Assembly (NCBI RefSeq): GCF_020782245.1
Contig: NZ_JAJGNP010000015.1
Location: forward strand, 36,492-100,491
Direction of reading: 5' to 3'
DNA: 64,000 nt
From: Sphingobium soli
GTDB lineage: Bacteria; Pseudomonadota; Alphaproteobacteria; Sphingomonadales; Sphingomonadaceae
Below are positions 33,931 to 43,153 of this stretch, piece by piece (position 1 is the stretch's first letter; each line of letters opens with the position of its first letter). The notes under the pieces were generated by a model. It did no database searches and was not told the DNA's origin. It worked only from the letters and a program-made list of their open reading frames with translations. A program made the translations under genes and the position numbers.

Positions 33931-36540
33931 ATGTCCGAGGCGATCCGCACCACCTGTGCCTATTGCGGCGTAGGCTGTGGGATATCCGCGACGCCCAGCG
34001 GGCCGCGATCCGTTGTCATCAAAGGCGACGACGCGCATCCTGCCAATGCGGGTAAGCTCTGTTCCAAAGGCACGCATCTGGGCGAGACGGTAGGGCTGAC
34101 AGGCCGCCTGCTCCACCCGATGATCGGTAGCAAGCGCGCCAGTTGGGACAAAGCGCTGGATCTGGTCGCGCGGAAATTTCGCGAGACGATCGCGCAACAC
34201 GGTCCGGACAGCGTCGCCTTCTACGTATCGGGCCAGTTGCTGACCGAGGACTATTACGTCGCCAACAAGCTGATGAAGGGCTTCATCGGGTCGGCGAATA
34301 TCGACACCAACAGCCGCCTGTGCATGTCGAGCGCGGTGGCGGGGCATATGCGCGCCTTTGGCGAGGACGTGGTGCCGGCCAGCTATGATGATTTGGACGC
34401 GGCGGACCTGATCATACTGGTCGGGTCGAACACCGCCTGGTGCCACCCGATCGTCTATCAGCGCATCCAGACGGCCCGCGCGGCGCGCGGTACGAAGCTG
34501 GTGGTGATCGATCCGCGCCGCACCGAAACCTGCGAGGGTGCCGACCTGCATTTGGCCGTAAAGCCGGGCACCGACGTCGCGCTGATGAACGGACTGCTGG
34601 CCTGGTGTGCGGCGGAGGGGATCACCGATCCCGCCTTCATCGCGGACCATGTGAGCGCGCCCGAAGGCTTTTGGAAGCATATCGCCACCGGCCATGACCT
34701 TTGGACGACGGCCAAGACCTGCGACATCGCGCCCGCTTTGCTGGAGCAATTCTACCGGCTGTTCGCCGCCACGCCGCGCACCGTCACCCTTTTCAGCCAG
34801 GGCATCAACCAGTCGATCCGCGGCACCGATCAGGTCAATGCGATCATCAACGTGCATCTGGCGACGGGCCGCATCGGCAAGCCGGGCGCGGCGCCTTTCT
34901 CGATCACCGGTCAGCCCAACGCCATGGGCGGGCGGGAAGTGGGTGGCCTCGCCTCGACGCTGGCGGCGCATATGGACTTTGAGCCCGAGAATGTCGCACG
35001 GGTCGGCCGTTTCTGGGCCGCGCCGACCATGGCGACCAGGCCGGGGTTGAAGGCCGTCGACCTATTCCGCGCGATCCATGAAGGGCGGATTAAGGCGCTG
35101 TGGATCATGGCGACAAACCCGGCAGTCTCGCTGCCCGACGCGGGCCGCGTGCGCGAGGCTCTGGAAGCAATCCCCTTCCTCGTCGTGTCGGACATCATGG
35201 CCGATACCGACAGCAGCACCCATGCCCATGTGCGCCTGCCCGCCGCCGGATGGGGTGAGAAGAACGGCACCGTCACCAACAGCGACCGCACGGTCAGCCG
35301 GCAGCGCCCCTTTCTGGCTCCGCCGGGAGAGGCAAAGCCCGACTGGTGGATCGTCAAGGAAGTTGGCCGCCGCATGGGATGGCGCAATGCCTTCGCCTAT
35401 GATCGGCCGGCCGACATCTGGCGCGAACATGCACGCCTGACCGCCTATCAGAATGACGGGCAGCGGATGCTGAACCTGCGCGCGCAGGCGACCATGGGCA
35501 ATGACGCCTATGACGCAATGCAGCCCTTCCGCTGGGGCGACCGGCCCTTTGCCGATGGCCGCTTCCCCACGCCGGATGGCAAGGCGCGGTTGGTGCTGAC
35601 GAAGCAGATGGACATTCAGGCGCCGCTGAAGCAATGGCCGATGACGCTTAACACCGGCCGCTATCGCGACCAGTGGCACACGATGAGCCGCACCGGCCTG
35701 TCGCCGAGACTGGCGCGCCATCGCGAGGAGCCGCTGGTTGAAATCCATCCCGCCGATGCCGCTGCACTCGGCATCGTCGATCGCGACCTCGCCCGCGTCC
35801 AGACCGCGCAGGGCAACAGCATCTTCCGCGCGAGCTTGAGCGAGGAGCAGCGTCCGGGCGAAATCTTCACGCCGATCCACTGGACCGACCAGATGTCGAG
35901 CGGCGGCCGCACCGGCCTACTGCCCCGGCCGCTGGTCGATCCCCATTCGGGTCAGCCGGGCTTCAAATCGACCCCCGCCAGCGTTGAGCGGGTCGCGGCC
36001 GAATGGAAGGGATTCCTGATCCTGCGTGGGCAAGATGCGGTGAAGCTGCCCTGTCTGTGGGCGACGAAGATCAGCGTGCCGGGTGGCGCGCTCTACGAGC
36101 TTGCGGGAAATGGCGATCCGACCCGGCTCGATGCTTTCCTGCCCAAGGGCGACCGGGTCGAGGCGATGGACATGTCGCGCGGCACTCGTCGCATTGCCAC
36201 GATCAGTGGGGGCAGGCTGAACGGGGTGCTGTTCGTCACCCGCACCGGCCTGTTGCCGTCACGTGATTGGCTGATCCGCCAGTTGGAGGCCGACAATGTC
36301 GGTGGTTCTGTTCTTGCTGCGCGCGGCCCCGGCAGCCAGCCGGACAAGGGCGCGACCATCTGCGTCTGTTTCGACATCGGCCTGAACCAGATCGTTGCCG
36401 CCATTCGCGACCGGCAACTGGTCGATGTGCCCGCCGTCGGCAAAACACTAGGCGCGGGGACCAATTGCGGATCGTGCCGCCCCGCCATCGCCAATATTCT
36501 TGCTCAAACCACGCAGGAGACACTGCATGCAGCCGAATGA
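33931..36540 (+). CDS. nasA: Assimilatory nitrate reductase catalytic subunit
   Basis: An 869-residue molybdopterin oxidoreductase. The N-terminal [4Fe-4S] motif is CAYCGVGCGI followed by NAGKLCSKGTHLGE. The bis-MGD domain includes ANIDTNSRLCMSSAVAG near residue 125 and TGQPNAMGGREVGGLAS near 325. The molydopterin dinucleotide-binding domain includes TGRYRDQWHTMSRTG. A C-terminal BFD-like [2Fe-2S] domain (CVCFDIGLNQIVAAI, GTNCGSCRPAI) is fused, as in proteobacterial NasA forms. It has no Tat signal, so it acts in the cytoplasm. No separate electron-donor subunit is encoded nearby. The 3' end overlaps cobA by 14 bases. Confidence 0.93.
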   Translation: MSEAIRTTCAYCGVGCGISATPSGPRSVVIKGDDAHPANAGKLCSKGTHLGETVGLTGRLLHPMIGSKRASWDKALDLVARKFRETIAQHGPDSVAFYVSGQLLTEDYYVANKLMKGFIGSANIDTNSRLCMSSAVAGHMRAFGEDVVPASYDDLDAADLIILVGSNTAWCHPIVYQRIQTARAARGTKLVVIDPRRTETCEGADLHLAVKPGTDVALMNGLLAWCAAEGITDPAFIADHVSAPEGFWKHIATGHDLWTTAKTCDIAPALLEQFYRLFAATPRTVTLFSQGINQSIRGTDQVNAIINVHLATGRIGKPGAAPFSITGQPNAMGGREVGGLASTLAAHMDFEPENVARVGRFWAAPTMATRPGLKAVDLFRAIHEGRIKALWIMATNPAVSLPDAGRVREALEAIPFLVVSDIMADTDSSTHAHVRLPAAGWGEKNGTVTNSDRTVSRQRPFLAPPGEAKPDWWIVKEVGRRMGWRNAFAYDRPADIWREHARLTAYQNDGQRMLNLRAQATMGNDAYDAMQPFRWGDRPFADGRFPTPDGKARLVLTKQMDIQAPLKQWPMTLNTGRYRDQWHTMSRTGLSPRLARHREEPLVEIHPADAAALGIVDRDLARVQTAQGNSIFRASLSEEQRPGEIFTPIHWTDQMSSGGRTGLLPRPLVDPHSGQPGFKSTPASVERVAAEWKGFLILRGQDAVKLPCLWATKISVPGGALYELAGNGDPTRLDAFLPKGDRVEAMDMSRGTRRIATISGGRLNGVLFVTRTGLLPSRDWLIRQLEADNVGGSVLAARGPGSQPDKGATICVCFDIGLNQIVAAIRDRQLVDVPAVGKTLGAGTNCGSCRPAIANILAQTTQETLHAAE

Positions 36541-37315
36541 TCTTATCGCGCCGGGCGAAGTCTGGCTGGTCGGCGCTGGTCCGGGCGACCCGGACCTGCT
36601 GACGCGAAAGGCAGAAAGGCTGATCGCGGCCGCCGACATCATCTTTTACGATGCACTGGTCGGACCGGGCGTGTTGGACCTGATCCCCCTCCACGTCGAG
36701 GCGGTGAGCGTCGGCAAGCGGTCCGGTCGGCATTCAAGGGATCAGCAGACGATCGACCAGATGCTGGTCGCCGCGTCCCTGGCAGGAAAGCGTATCGTCC
36801 GGCTGAAAGGGGGCGACCCGGCGATGTTCGCCCGCGCGACCGAGGAGATGACGGCCCTGCGTGCGATCGGCGCACATGTGCGTATCTGCCCCGGCGTGAC
36901 GGCCGCCAGCGCCGTAGCAGCGTCAGCGGGTATCTCCCTCTCGCTCCGTGGCATTGCGCGCCGCGTCCAGTTCGTCACCGCGCATAGTCGGCGGGGGCAG
37001 GCGCTTGATCTCGACTGGAATGCGCTCGCCGATCCGGCCTGCACGCTTGCGGTCTATATGGGGCGGGATGCAGCGCTTGAGCTCAGTCGCGCGCTAATCG
37101 TGGCCGGCTTGCCCGGAAGGACGCCGACGCTCATTACTTGCGACGCCTCCCTGCCGCATGAACAGATGCTGCGGACCCGACTGGACCTGTTGCCCCTGGT
37201 CATCCAGTCCTTTGCTCAGGATCGCCCGACATTGATCCTGATCGGTGAGGCGGTCGCTCAGCCCGATCTGGGCATCGCCATCGGCACGATGGCCGACGCT
37301 GCACTGACGGACTGA
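36527..37315 (+). CDS. cobA: Uroporphyrinogen-III C-methyltransferase
   Basis: A 262-residue SAM-dependent methyltransferase that makes precorrin-2 for siroheme, the NirB cofactor. Signatures are GEVWLVGAGPGDPDLLTRKA, VRLKGGDPAMFARATEE and ICPGVTAASAVAASAGISL; IGEAV is the usual C-terminal strand. It overlaps nasA and so belongs to the nirBD-nasA-cobA operon. Its TGA stop (37313-37315) coincides with the first three bases of the adjoining IS3 element. The final residues may therefore differ from the original gene, though little can be missing. Confidence 0.92.
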   Translation: MQPNDLIAPGEVWLVGAGPGDPDLLTRKAERLIAAADIIFYDALVGPGVLDLIPLHVEAVSVGKRSGRHSRDQQTIDQMLVAASLAGKRIVRLKGGDPAMFARATEEMTALRAIGAHVRICPGVTAASAVAASAGISLSLRGIARRVQFVTAHSRRGQALDLDWNALADPACTLAVYMGRDAALELSRALIVAGLPGRTPTLITCDASLPHEQMLRTRLDLLPLVIQSFAQDRPTLILIGEAVAQPDLGIAIGTMADAALTD

Positions 37316-37377
37316 GGTGGTGCCAGAAATTCGGACAGGGTGTTAAGCTGGTCCCGACCTGATGGATTGGTACGGGA

Positions 37378-37662
37378 ATGAAGACGACGAGGAAGCGCTA
37401 CAGCGCGGATTTCAAGGCGAAGGTAGCGCTGGAGGCGATCCGTGGTGACCTGACGCTGGCGGAGCTGGCGGCCAAGCACGGCGTCCACCATACGATGATC
37501 GCGGCCTGGAAGCGCCAGGCGATCGAGGGGATGACGAGCACGTTCTCCGGGGCCGGTGATGCGGCCAAGGCCGTCAGCGAGAGCGAGGTGGAAAAGCTGC
37601 ACGCCAAGATCGGGCAACTGGTCGTGGAGCGGGATTTTTTAGCGAAAGCCTTCGGTCGATGA
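37378..37662 (+). CDS. IS3 family transposase OrfA
   Basis: A 94-residue protein with a Tnp_1 helix-turn-helix (KRYSADFKAKVALEAIRGDL, then LAELAAKHGVHHTMIAAWKR) and a C-terminal heptad-rich segment (SEVEKLHAKIGQLVVERDFL). It binds the element ends and forms part of the transposase. The stop overlaps the orfB start by four bases; production of a fused OrfAB by frameshifting is usual in this family. Confidence 0.88.
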   Translation: MKTTRKRYSADFKAKVALEAIRGDLTLAELAAKHGVHHTMIAAWKRQAIEGMTSTFSGAGDAAKAVSESEVEKLHAKIGQLVVERDFLAKAFGR

Positions 37663-38549
37663 GCGTGGACCGGAGGCGGGCGATGATCGAGCCTGCTCAC
37701 CACCGTCTGTCGATCTCGGCGCAGTGCCGTCTTCTGGGGATCAGTCGCTCGTCGTATTACTACGCGCCGGTGCCGGAAACGCACGAGACGCTGGCGCTGA
37801 TGACGGTGATCGACGCGACGTTCCTGGACTGCCCGTGGTATGGCAGCCGCCAGATGGCGCGGCACCTGCGGCGTGCTGGCCACGAAGTCGGGCGACGGCG
37901 GGCACGGCGCCTGATGTCGAAGATGGGCCTGTCACCGATCTACCAGCGGCCCCGCACCAGTGATCCACACCCGCAGCACCGGGTCTATCCCTATCTGCTA
38001 CGCAAGCTGGCGATCGAACGGCCCAATCATGTCTGGTGCGCCGACGTGACCTATATCCCGATGCGTCGCGGGTTCCTTTACCTGGTTGCGATCATGGACT
38101 GGGCAACCCGCAAGGTCCTGGCCTGGCGGCTGTCGAACACCATGGACGCCGGGTTCTGCGTCGCGGCGCTGGAGGAAGCACTGGCGCGCTTCGGCAAGCC
38201 GGAGATCTTCAACACCGACCAAGGCAGCCAGTTCACGTCGCGGGCCTTCACCACTGTGCTGCGCGAGGCCGAGGTTCGCATCAGCATGGACGGGCGGGGC
38301 CGGTGGATGGACAATATCTTCATCGAACGCCTTTGGCGATCCCTGAAGTACGAATGCGTTTATCTCCACGCCTTCGAGACCGGCTCGGGGTTGAAAGCTG
38401 GCCTGGCCCGCTGGATCACCTATTACAATACCCAGCGTCCGCACTCGAGCCTGGCCGGAAAAACCCCGGCCGAGGCCTATCGGCGGATCGGGCAATCAGA
38501 TCATGGGGGGCATGCCCCCCATGATCTGATGATCAAACAGGCGGCATGA
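37659..38549 (+). CDS. IS3 family transposase OrfB (integrase core)
   Basis: A 296-residue DDE transposase. An HTH_21 segment (ATFLDCPWYGSRQMARHLRR) is followed by HVWCADVTYIPMRRGFLYLV with the first Asp, PEIFNTDQGSQFTSRAF with the second, MDNIFIERLWRSLKYE with the Glu and YYNTQRPHSSLAGKTPAEAY. The last codons (SDHGGHAPHDLMIKQAA) run through a perfect 36-bp palindrome, so the tail encoded there is probably not part of the conserved fold. Confidence 0.9.
   Translation: MSVDRRRAMIEPAHHRLSISAQCRLLGISRSSYYYAPVPETHETLALMTVIDATFLDCPWYGSRQMARHLRRAGHEVGRRRARRLMSKMGLSPIYQRPRTSDPHPQHRVYPYLLRKLAIERPNHVWCADVTYIPMRRGFLYLVAIMDWATRKVLAWRLSNTMDAGFCVAALEEALARFGKPEIFNTDQGSQFTSRAFTTVLREAEVRISMDGRGRWMDNIFIERLWRSLKYECVYLHAFETGSGLKAGLARWITYYNTQRPHSSLAGKTPAEAYRRIGQSDHGGHAPHDLMIKQAA
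38495..38530. repeat. Perfect 36-bp palindrome inside IS3 orfB
   Basis: Each arm is 18 bases (ATCAGATCATGGGGGGCA, then its exact complement), with no spacer. It lies about 80 bases before the right end of the element, within the last codons of orfB. Confidence 0.92.
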
Positions 38550-38652
38550 ACGACAACCGGGATTAGCTTAACTCAGCCGCCAAACTGTCCAAGAAGGCGG
38601 GACCACCTCATGTGGGACGCGCACCGCTTAGCGTCGAGAGGTGTTATTTGGA

Positions 38653-39450
38653 TCATCCCCGAGCAACAGCAGGTAAATCCGGGGCGTCGGTCATTGGCAC
38701 AGCCTGAGTATCTCCCGGCGCCACGTCATTATAGCGCTGAAGGACCAGATTGCCGCGCCGCCCCGCTTGCGGATCGAAACGATATTCTGTGACCGAGCAG
38801 TTGGCGACGTCCCCGTCTTGGTCGATATCCAGAATCTGGGCTTCATCCATATTTTCGATGATGTAGCGCAGGCAGAGGACGACTACCTGATGCGCGAAGA
38901 TGATGACCCTCTGCCCCGAATTATGGAGGGACACCGTGTCCATCAAAGCCCGGAGGCGGAAGATGACATCGCACCAGCTCTCGCCACCGGGCGGGCGGTG
39001 ATAGAATTTCCCAAGCGTCTGGCGGAAGGCGGCTTGCTGCGGCTCAAGCTTCGCGACCCCACCCGTCGTTAGCCCGTCAAGGATGCCGAACTCCTTCTCG
39101 CGCAACCGCTCGTCAATGCAAACGGGCTCCTCCATCGCAGCGCCGCCCTCCCCCCTGAACAGCTTGGCCGTCTCCACGGCCCGGCGATAGGGTGAGGAGA
39201 GGATCACATCGGGTAGCTGGCCCATCCCGCCATGGGCGACCCAACGACCAAGCGCTCTCGCCTGCGCCTTGCCCAAGGCACTGAGCGGGACATCGACGTC
39301 CCTTCCCTCCAGTGCGATGCGATCGAGCGCAGCTTCATGCGCTGCGTCGCGGGCGACATTCCCAGCACTTTGTCCATGACGGACGATCCAGAGTTGCGAA
39401 GGCCAAGGTGCATGCTCATTATCCATAGAGGGATCAATGCCGCTCGGCAT
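38653..39450 (-). CDS. Histidine phosphatase superfamily protein
   Basis: A 265-residue phosphoglycerate mutase-like protein. LWIVRHGQSAGNVARDAA carries the RHG motif with the phospho-His; ILSSPYRRAVETAKLF, the LREKEFGILDGLT acid residue and VIIFAHQVVVLCLRYI with the second His complete the site. It probably dephosphorylates a small metabolite. The start at 39450 is preceded by AGGAA at seven bases; a start at 39426 lacks one. The gene ends about 40 bases from the IS3 element and is the first intact gene on that side. Confidence 0.82.
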   Translation of the reverse strand: MPSGIDPSMDNEHAPWPSQLWIVRHGQSAGNVARDAAHEAALDRIALEGRDVDVPLSALGKAQARALGRWVAHGGMGQLPDVILSSPYRRAVETAKLFRGEGGAAMEEPVCIDERLREKEFGILDGLTTGGVAKLEPQQAAFRQTLGKFYHRPPGGESWCDVIFRLRALMDTVSLHNSGQRVIIFAHQVVVLCLRYIIENMDEAQILDIDQDGDVANCSVTEYRFDPQAGRRGNLVLQRYNDVAPGDTQAVPMTDAPDLPAVARG

Positions 39451-39525
39451 CTTGCGGTTCCTGCGATATCGCTAGCGGCGCGATCAAGCACGCCACCGCG
39501 CAGTCCCGAAAGGTCTTGCGCGGGT

Positions 39526-40215
39526 GTCGAGGGCGAGGCTCTGGCTGAACAAGCTGCGGTGCGGACTAAAGATCGCAGCATTAAAGGCTCCGGGCTTCGG
39601 CGATCGCCGCAAGGATATGCTCGAAGATTTAGCCATAATCACCGGAGGCAACGTCACCAGCGAGGACCTTGGCGCCAAGCTCGATAACCTAATGATTCAC
39701 ATGCTTGCCGAGCCAAGGACGTCACTATCGACAAGGGCAACGCCACGGTCATCGACGACGTCGGCACCAAGGGCGATATAGACGCACGCGTTGCGCAGAT
39801 TCGCCAGCAGAGCGATGAGACGACCTCCAACTATGACCGAGGGAAGCTCCAAGAGGGGCTTGCCAAGCTCGCCGGTGGTATAGCGGTGATCCGCGCCGGC
39901 GACGCGGCCGAGGTCGAGGTAAAGGAGAAGGATGTGGCTAATAATGCGCTCCATGCCACCCGCGCCGCGGTCGAAAAGGCCATCCTGCCCGGCGGAGGCA
40001 TCTCGTTGCTGCGCGCGCTCAAGGCACGGGATGGCATCAAGGCGGCCAACGACCACCAGCAGTCGGGCTCAACATCGTCCGCTGCGCACTTCGCGCCTTC
40101 GCTCACAAGATCGCCGAGAATGCCGGCGAGCATGGTGCTTGGATCGTTGGGAAGCTGCTCGAAGCCGAGGACTATATTGAGCGTGGACATAATGACTCTG
40201 TTGTTCGCTATGTGA
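39526..40215 (+). pseudogene. groEL: groEL (Hsp60 chaperonin) fragment
   Basis: Reading across frames gives [44 protein letters not shown], then after a frameshift near 39715 [60 protein letters not shown], and a further shifted C-terminal part ending near 40215. This corresponds to the middle and C-terminal half of GroEL. The N-terminal half is absent, at least three shifts are present, and a conserved segment is shortened after EVEVKEK. It is a relic of a second groEL copy. Confidence 0.8.
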
Positions 40216-40337
40216 TATGAAGGCCGCCGAAAGTGCGGCCCGCCCGCCTAGCTCCTATTCGGATCGGAATGCTCTTGCCTATCGAGACTATTGACGGATG
40301 CGGCTACCATCTTGTGGCGTTTTCGTGAGCGCACCGG

Positions 40338-40976
40338 GTGACGACGCCCCTTGATCAGATGACAAACCCTGCGCAATCCGTTTTGCAGGGGCAACGACTG
40401 CGCGACGAGTTGATACAGTCGAGCCGGCACTCGCCCCTTGCTACTATCGTAACGGACGCAAGAGCCGAAAATGTCATCATCGCTGCCAACGAAGCTTTCG
40501 AACGGCTGAGCGGCTATGCTGAGTCGGATGTCATCGGCCAAAACTGCCGCTTGCTTTCCGGGGTTGCGACCTGCCCAACATCTCGAGCCCTGTTGCGCCA
40601 GGCTATCGAAGCTGGCCGACCGGCATTTGTCACTCTGGTCAACTATCGTAAAGACGGTCACGCATTCCACAATGCCGTGATGATTGCGCCTGTTTATGAC
40701 GAAGGTGGTCTTCTTTCCTTTTTCATTGGGACCCAATTGAAGGTAGATGGCGAACTCAAAGATGTCGGAACCGCAAAGGCAAAGTTAGCTGTCTTAACCC
40801 CCCAGCAGTTGAAGGTTCTCGCGCATATGGCGCGCGGCATGCGCCACGCCGAGATCGCAAAGAACCTTTGCCTTTCCATCAAAACCATCAAGATGCATCG
40901 CGGCGCATTGGTGCATCGCCTGGGTGTGCAGACTTCGACCGAGGCGATCAGGATCGCTGTAGAAGCGGGCCTTTAA
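40338..40976 (+). CDS. LOV-HTH blue-light transcriptional regulator
   Basis: A 212-residue protein with a LOV-type PAS domain and a LuxR helix-turn-helix. VIGQNCRLLSG (Cys70) matches the GxNCRFLQ motif whose Cys forms the flavin adduct; NYRKDGHAFHNAVMIAPVYD and LLSFFIGTQLKV complete the LOV core. The DNA-binding part is LTPQQLKVLAHMARGMRHAE, then IKTIKMHRGALVHRLG. The layout is that of EL222 from Erythrobacter, where light frees the HTH to dimerise. The start is GTG at 40338, or possibly ATG at 40359. A PAS hybrid kinase follows in the same direction. Confidence 0.85.
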   Translation: MTTPLDQMTNPAQSVLQGQRLRDELIQSSRHSPLATIVTDARAENVIIAANEAFERLSGYAESDVIGQNCRLLSGVATCPTSRALLRQAIEAGRPAFVTLVNYRKDGHAFHNAVMIAPVYDEGGLLSFFIGTQLKVDGELKDVGTAKAKLAVLTPQQLKVLAHMARGMRHAEIAKNLCLSIKTIKMHRGALVHRLGVQTSTEAIRIAVEAGL

Positions 40977-41074
40977 CCTAGAGCAAGGCGGTTCTGAATG
41001 ACCTTGCCAACCTTTCAAGATTCGATATGGACTTAAGTCCGGGGCAAGCCGGGGGGGCTTGTTGAGGATGTCGC

Positions 41075-43015
41075 GTGACTAATTCTGATATGCCCGACAA
41101 AGCCGGAGCAAAATTCGAGCTGCTCGTCGACGCAGTTATGGACTATGCGCTCTACATGCTGGATCCGGAAGGCCGGATCACGACATGGAATAGCGGCGCT
41201 CAGAGAGCCAAGGGCTATACTGCTGACGAAATCGTAGGGCGGCATTTTTCATGCTTCTTCACCCAGGAGGATCGCGATTCCGGTCTACCGGAAACTGCCT
41301 TGCGCGTCGCAGCGCAAGAGGGGCGTTTTGAAGCCGAGGGCTGGCGGATCAGGAAGGATGGCAGCCGTTTTTTCGCCAATTCCGTTATAGATCCCATCAG
41401 GAACGAAACCGGAGAACTGATCGGCTTTGCAAAGATCAGCCGCGACATCACCGAACGCCGTGAACGAGAACTCGCTCTCTTTCAGGCGGAACAGCGCTTT
41501 CGGCTCCTCGTCCAAGGGGTCAAGGATTGCGCGATCTACATGCTGGATACCGACGGTATCATCACCAATTGGAACACCGGGGCCGCCGCGATCAAGGGCT
41601 ATGGTTCCGACGAGGTCGTGGGTAAGCATTTCTCCATTTTCTACACGCAGGATGACCGGGACGCGGGCGCACCCGAACGAGCGTTGGCGACGGCCCTCGC
41701 GGAAGGAAAATATGAGACAGAGGCCTGGCGCGTTCGCAAGGACGGCACGCTGTTTTGGGCAAATGTGCTGGTCGATCCGATTTATGACGAAGAGGGAAAG
41801 CATATCGGCTTCGCTAAGATCACCCGTGACGCGACAGACAAACGCCAGGCACAGGAGGAGCTGGAAGAAACCCGCAGCGCGCTGCTTCAGGCGCAAAAGC
41901 TGCAGGCAATTGGCGAACTAACTGGCGGTGTGGCCCATGACTTCAACAATCTGCTGACAGTCATAGGCGGGGCGGCCGAAATGCTCCGAAAAGTCGATCT
42001 GCCGGAGGAGAAGCGGGCGCGCTATATCGACAACATAGCAGCAACCGTTGAGCGGGCTTCCACCCTTACCGGTCACCTTCTCGCATTCAGTCGGCGCCGC
42101 GCCATCCGTCCCGAGGTTATCGACCTCAATATCCATCTCGATGCCTGGGCTGAAATTCTATCCCGGTCCCTCGGGAGCGGCATCGCCCTGTCGGTGAAGG
42201 CATCGGCGAAGAACGCCCGCGTGGAAGTGGACCCGACTGAACTGGAAACAGCCGTCCTGAACGCTGCAGTAAATGCCCGCGACGCGATGCCGGGGGGTGG
42301 AGACCTCCTCATAGAGACCCGGGACGACGTCTACGAAAGGCAAGTCGCGGTGGCCATCGATATTACCGATAGCGGCACTGGTATGTCGGAGGAAACACTC
42401 GCCCGCGTATTCGAACCGTTCTTCACGACCAAACCGATCGGCGAGGGAACAGGACTGGGATTATCCCAGATTCATGGCTTTGCGGCTCAAGCAGGCGGCA
42501 TCGCCCGGATAAGTTCACGCGTCGGATCGGGCACCACGCTCACCATCATCCTTCCCAGGGTCGACAAGACGCCGGCGGCGATCCAGCAGAAAGGTGAACT
42601 TGCCTCAATACCACCGGGGATAAAGGTCCTTCTGGTCGAAGATAATATTCAAGTTCTCCAATTCGCGGAGCAATTGTTAGACGATCTGGGGTGCCAGACG
42701 GTGTGCGCAAGTAACGCGACTGAAGCACTTGCGCTTATCCAGGAGCAATCGTTCGATCTCGTCTTCACAGATATCGTTATGCCAGGACTGAGCGGCATCG
42801 ATCTTGCGCGACAACTGCACATTCGGGCGCCTGGGCTGCCGGTCCTCCTCGCGACAGGGCATAGTGATCAGCTTGTTGGGGAAGGAGAGGCGCATCTTTC
42901 TGTATTATCAAAACCCTATGGCGCCGAGACACTGAGCGCAGCGATTGGTCAGCTTATCGCTGCATCCGTTCTTTCGTCAGGATCGAATGTTGGAGCCAGC
43001 ACCTGCGACCCGTGA
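41075..43015 (+). CDS. PAS-PAS hybrid sensor histidine kinase with receiver domain
   Basis: A 646-residue cytoplasmic protein. Two similar PAS domains occupy roughly residues 12-130 and 140-255 (ALYMLDPEGRITTWNSGAQR; AIYMLDTDGIITNWNTGAAA, each with a C-terminal FAKI-RD segment). The kinase follows with GVAHDFNNLLTVIGGAAEML near 290 (phospho-His), ATPase motifs LNAAVNARDAMPGGG and GTGLGLSQIHGFAAQAGG, and a receiver domain from about 525 (VLLVEDNIQVLQFA; LVFTDIVMPG). Neither PAS carries the LOV cysteine motif, so it is not an obvious photoreceptor. The GTG start has GAGG seven bases upstream. It may relay to an unlinked regulator. Confidence 0.87.
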   Translation: MTNSDMPDKAGAKFELLVDAVMDYALYMLDPEGRITTWNSGAQRAKGYTADEIVGRHFSCFFTQEDRDSGLPETALRVAAQEGRFEAEGWRIRKDGSRFFANSVIDPIRNETGELIGFAKISRDITERRERELALFQAEQRFRLLVQGVKDCAIYMLDTDGIITNWNTGAAAIKGYGSDEVVGKHFSIFYTQDDRDAGAPERALATALAEGKYETEAWRVRKDGTLFWANVLVDPIYDEEGKHIGFAKITRDATDKRQAQEELEETRSALLQAQKLQAIGELTGGVAHDFNNLLTVIGGAAEMLRKVDLPEEKRARYIDNIAATVERASTLTGHLLAFSRRRAIRPEVIDLNIHLDAWAEILSRSLGSGIALSVKASAKNARVEVDPTELETAVLNAAVNARDAMPGGGDLLIETRDDVYERQVAVAIDITDSGTGMSEETLARVFEPFFTTKPIGEGTGLGLSQIHGFAAQAGGIARISSRVGSGTTLTIILPRVDKTPAAIQQKGELASIPPGIKVLLVEDNIQVLQFAEQLLDDLGCQTVCASNATEALALIQEQSFDLVFTDIVMPGLSGIDLARQLHIRAPGLPVLLATGHSDQLVGEGEAHLSVLSKPYGAETLSAAIGQLIAASVLSSGSNVGASTCDP

Positions 43016-43153
43016 GGCGCGGGTTTCGCCCACCGTGGGGGGAGTTTCACGGATTGTAAATCGGCGCGCCGAACGGCCGAGGCACAGTGCGTCATTTTTA
43101 AGTTTCAAGCAGCCGTCCGGTTTGACGTGAGCCGACATTAGAGCGTTTTTCTT

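Larger units (their letters stand above)
37313..38610 (+). mobile_element. IS3 family insertion sequence, no clear target duplication
   Basis: About 1.3 kb. The ends form an imperfect inverted repeat: TGAGGTGGTGCC at the left, TGAGGTGGTCCCGCC read inward from the right, with GGACAG and GTTAAGCT further in on both. It carries orfA and orfB on the plus strand, overlapping by ATGA. The flanks (GAC at the left, TGT at the right) do not form the 3-bp duplication expected of the family, so a deletion or recombination at one end is likely. Confidence 0.85.

Noticed and set aside
33856..34971. Open frame of 371 codons on the minus strand
   Set aside because: Antisense to nasA, which is a full-length, well-conserved reductase.
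43080..43140. GTGAGCCGACATT sequence next to the IS630 element as part of that element
   Set aside because: It lies outside the TA duplication, and related short sequence occurs near 17735 without an IS630 element; it is not part of the transposon.
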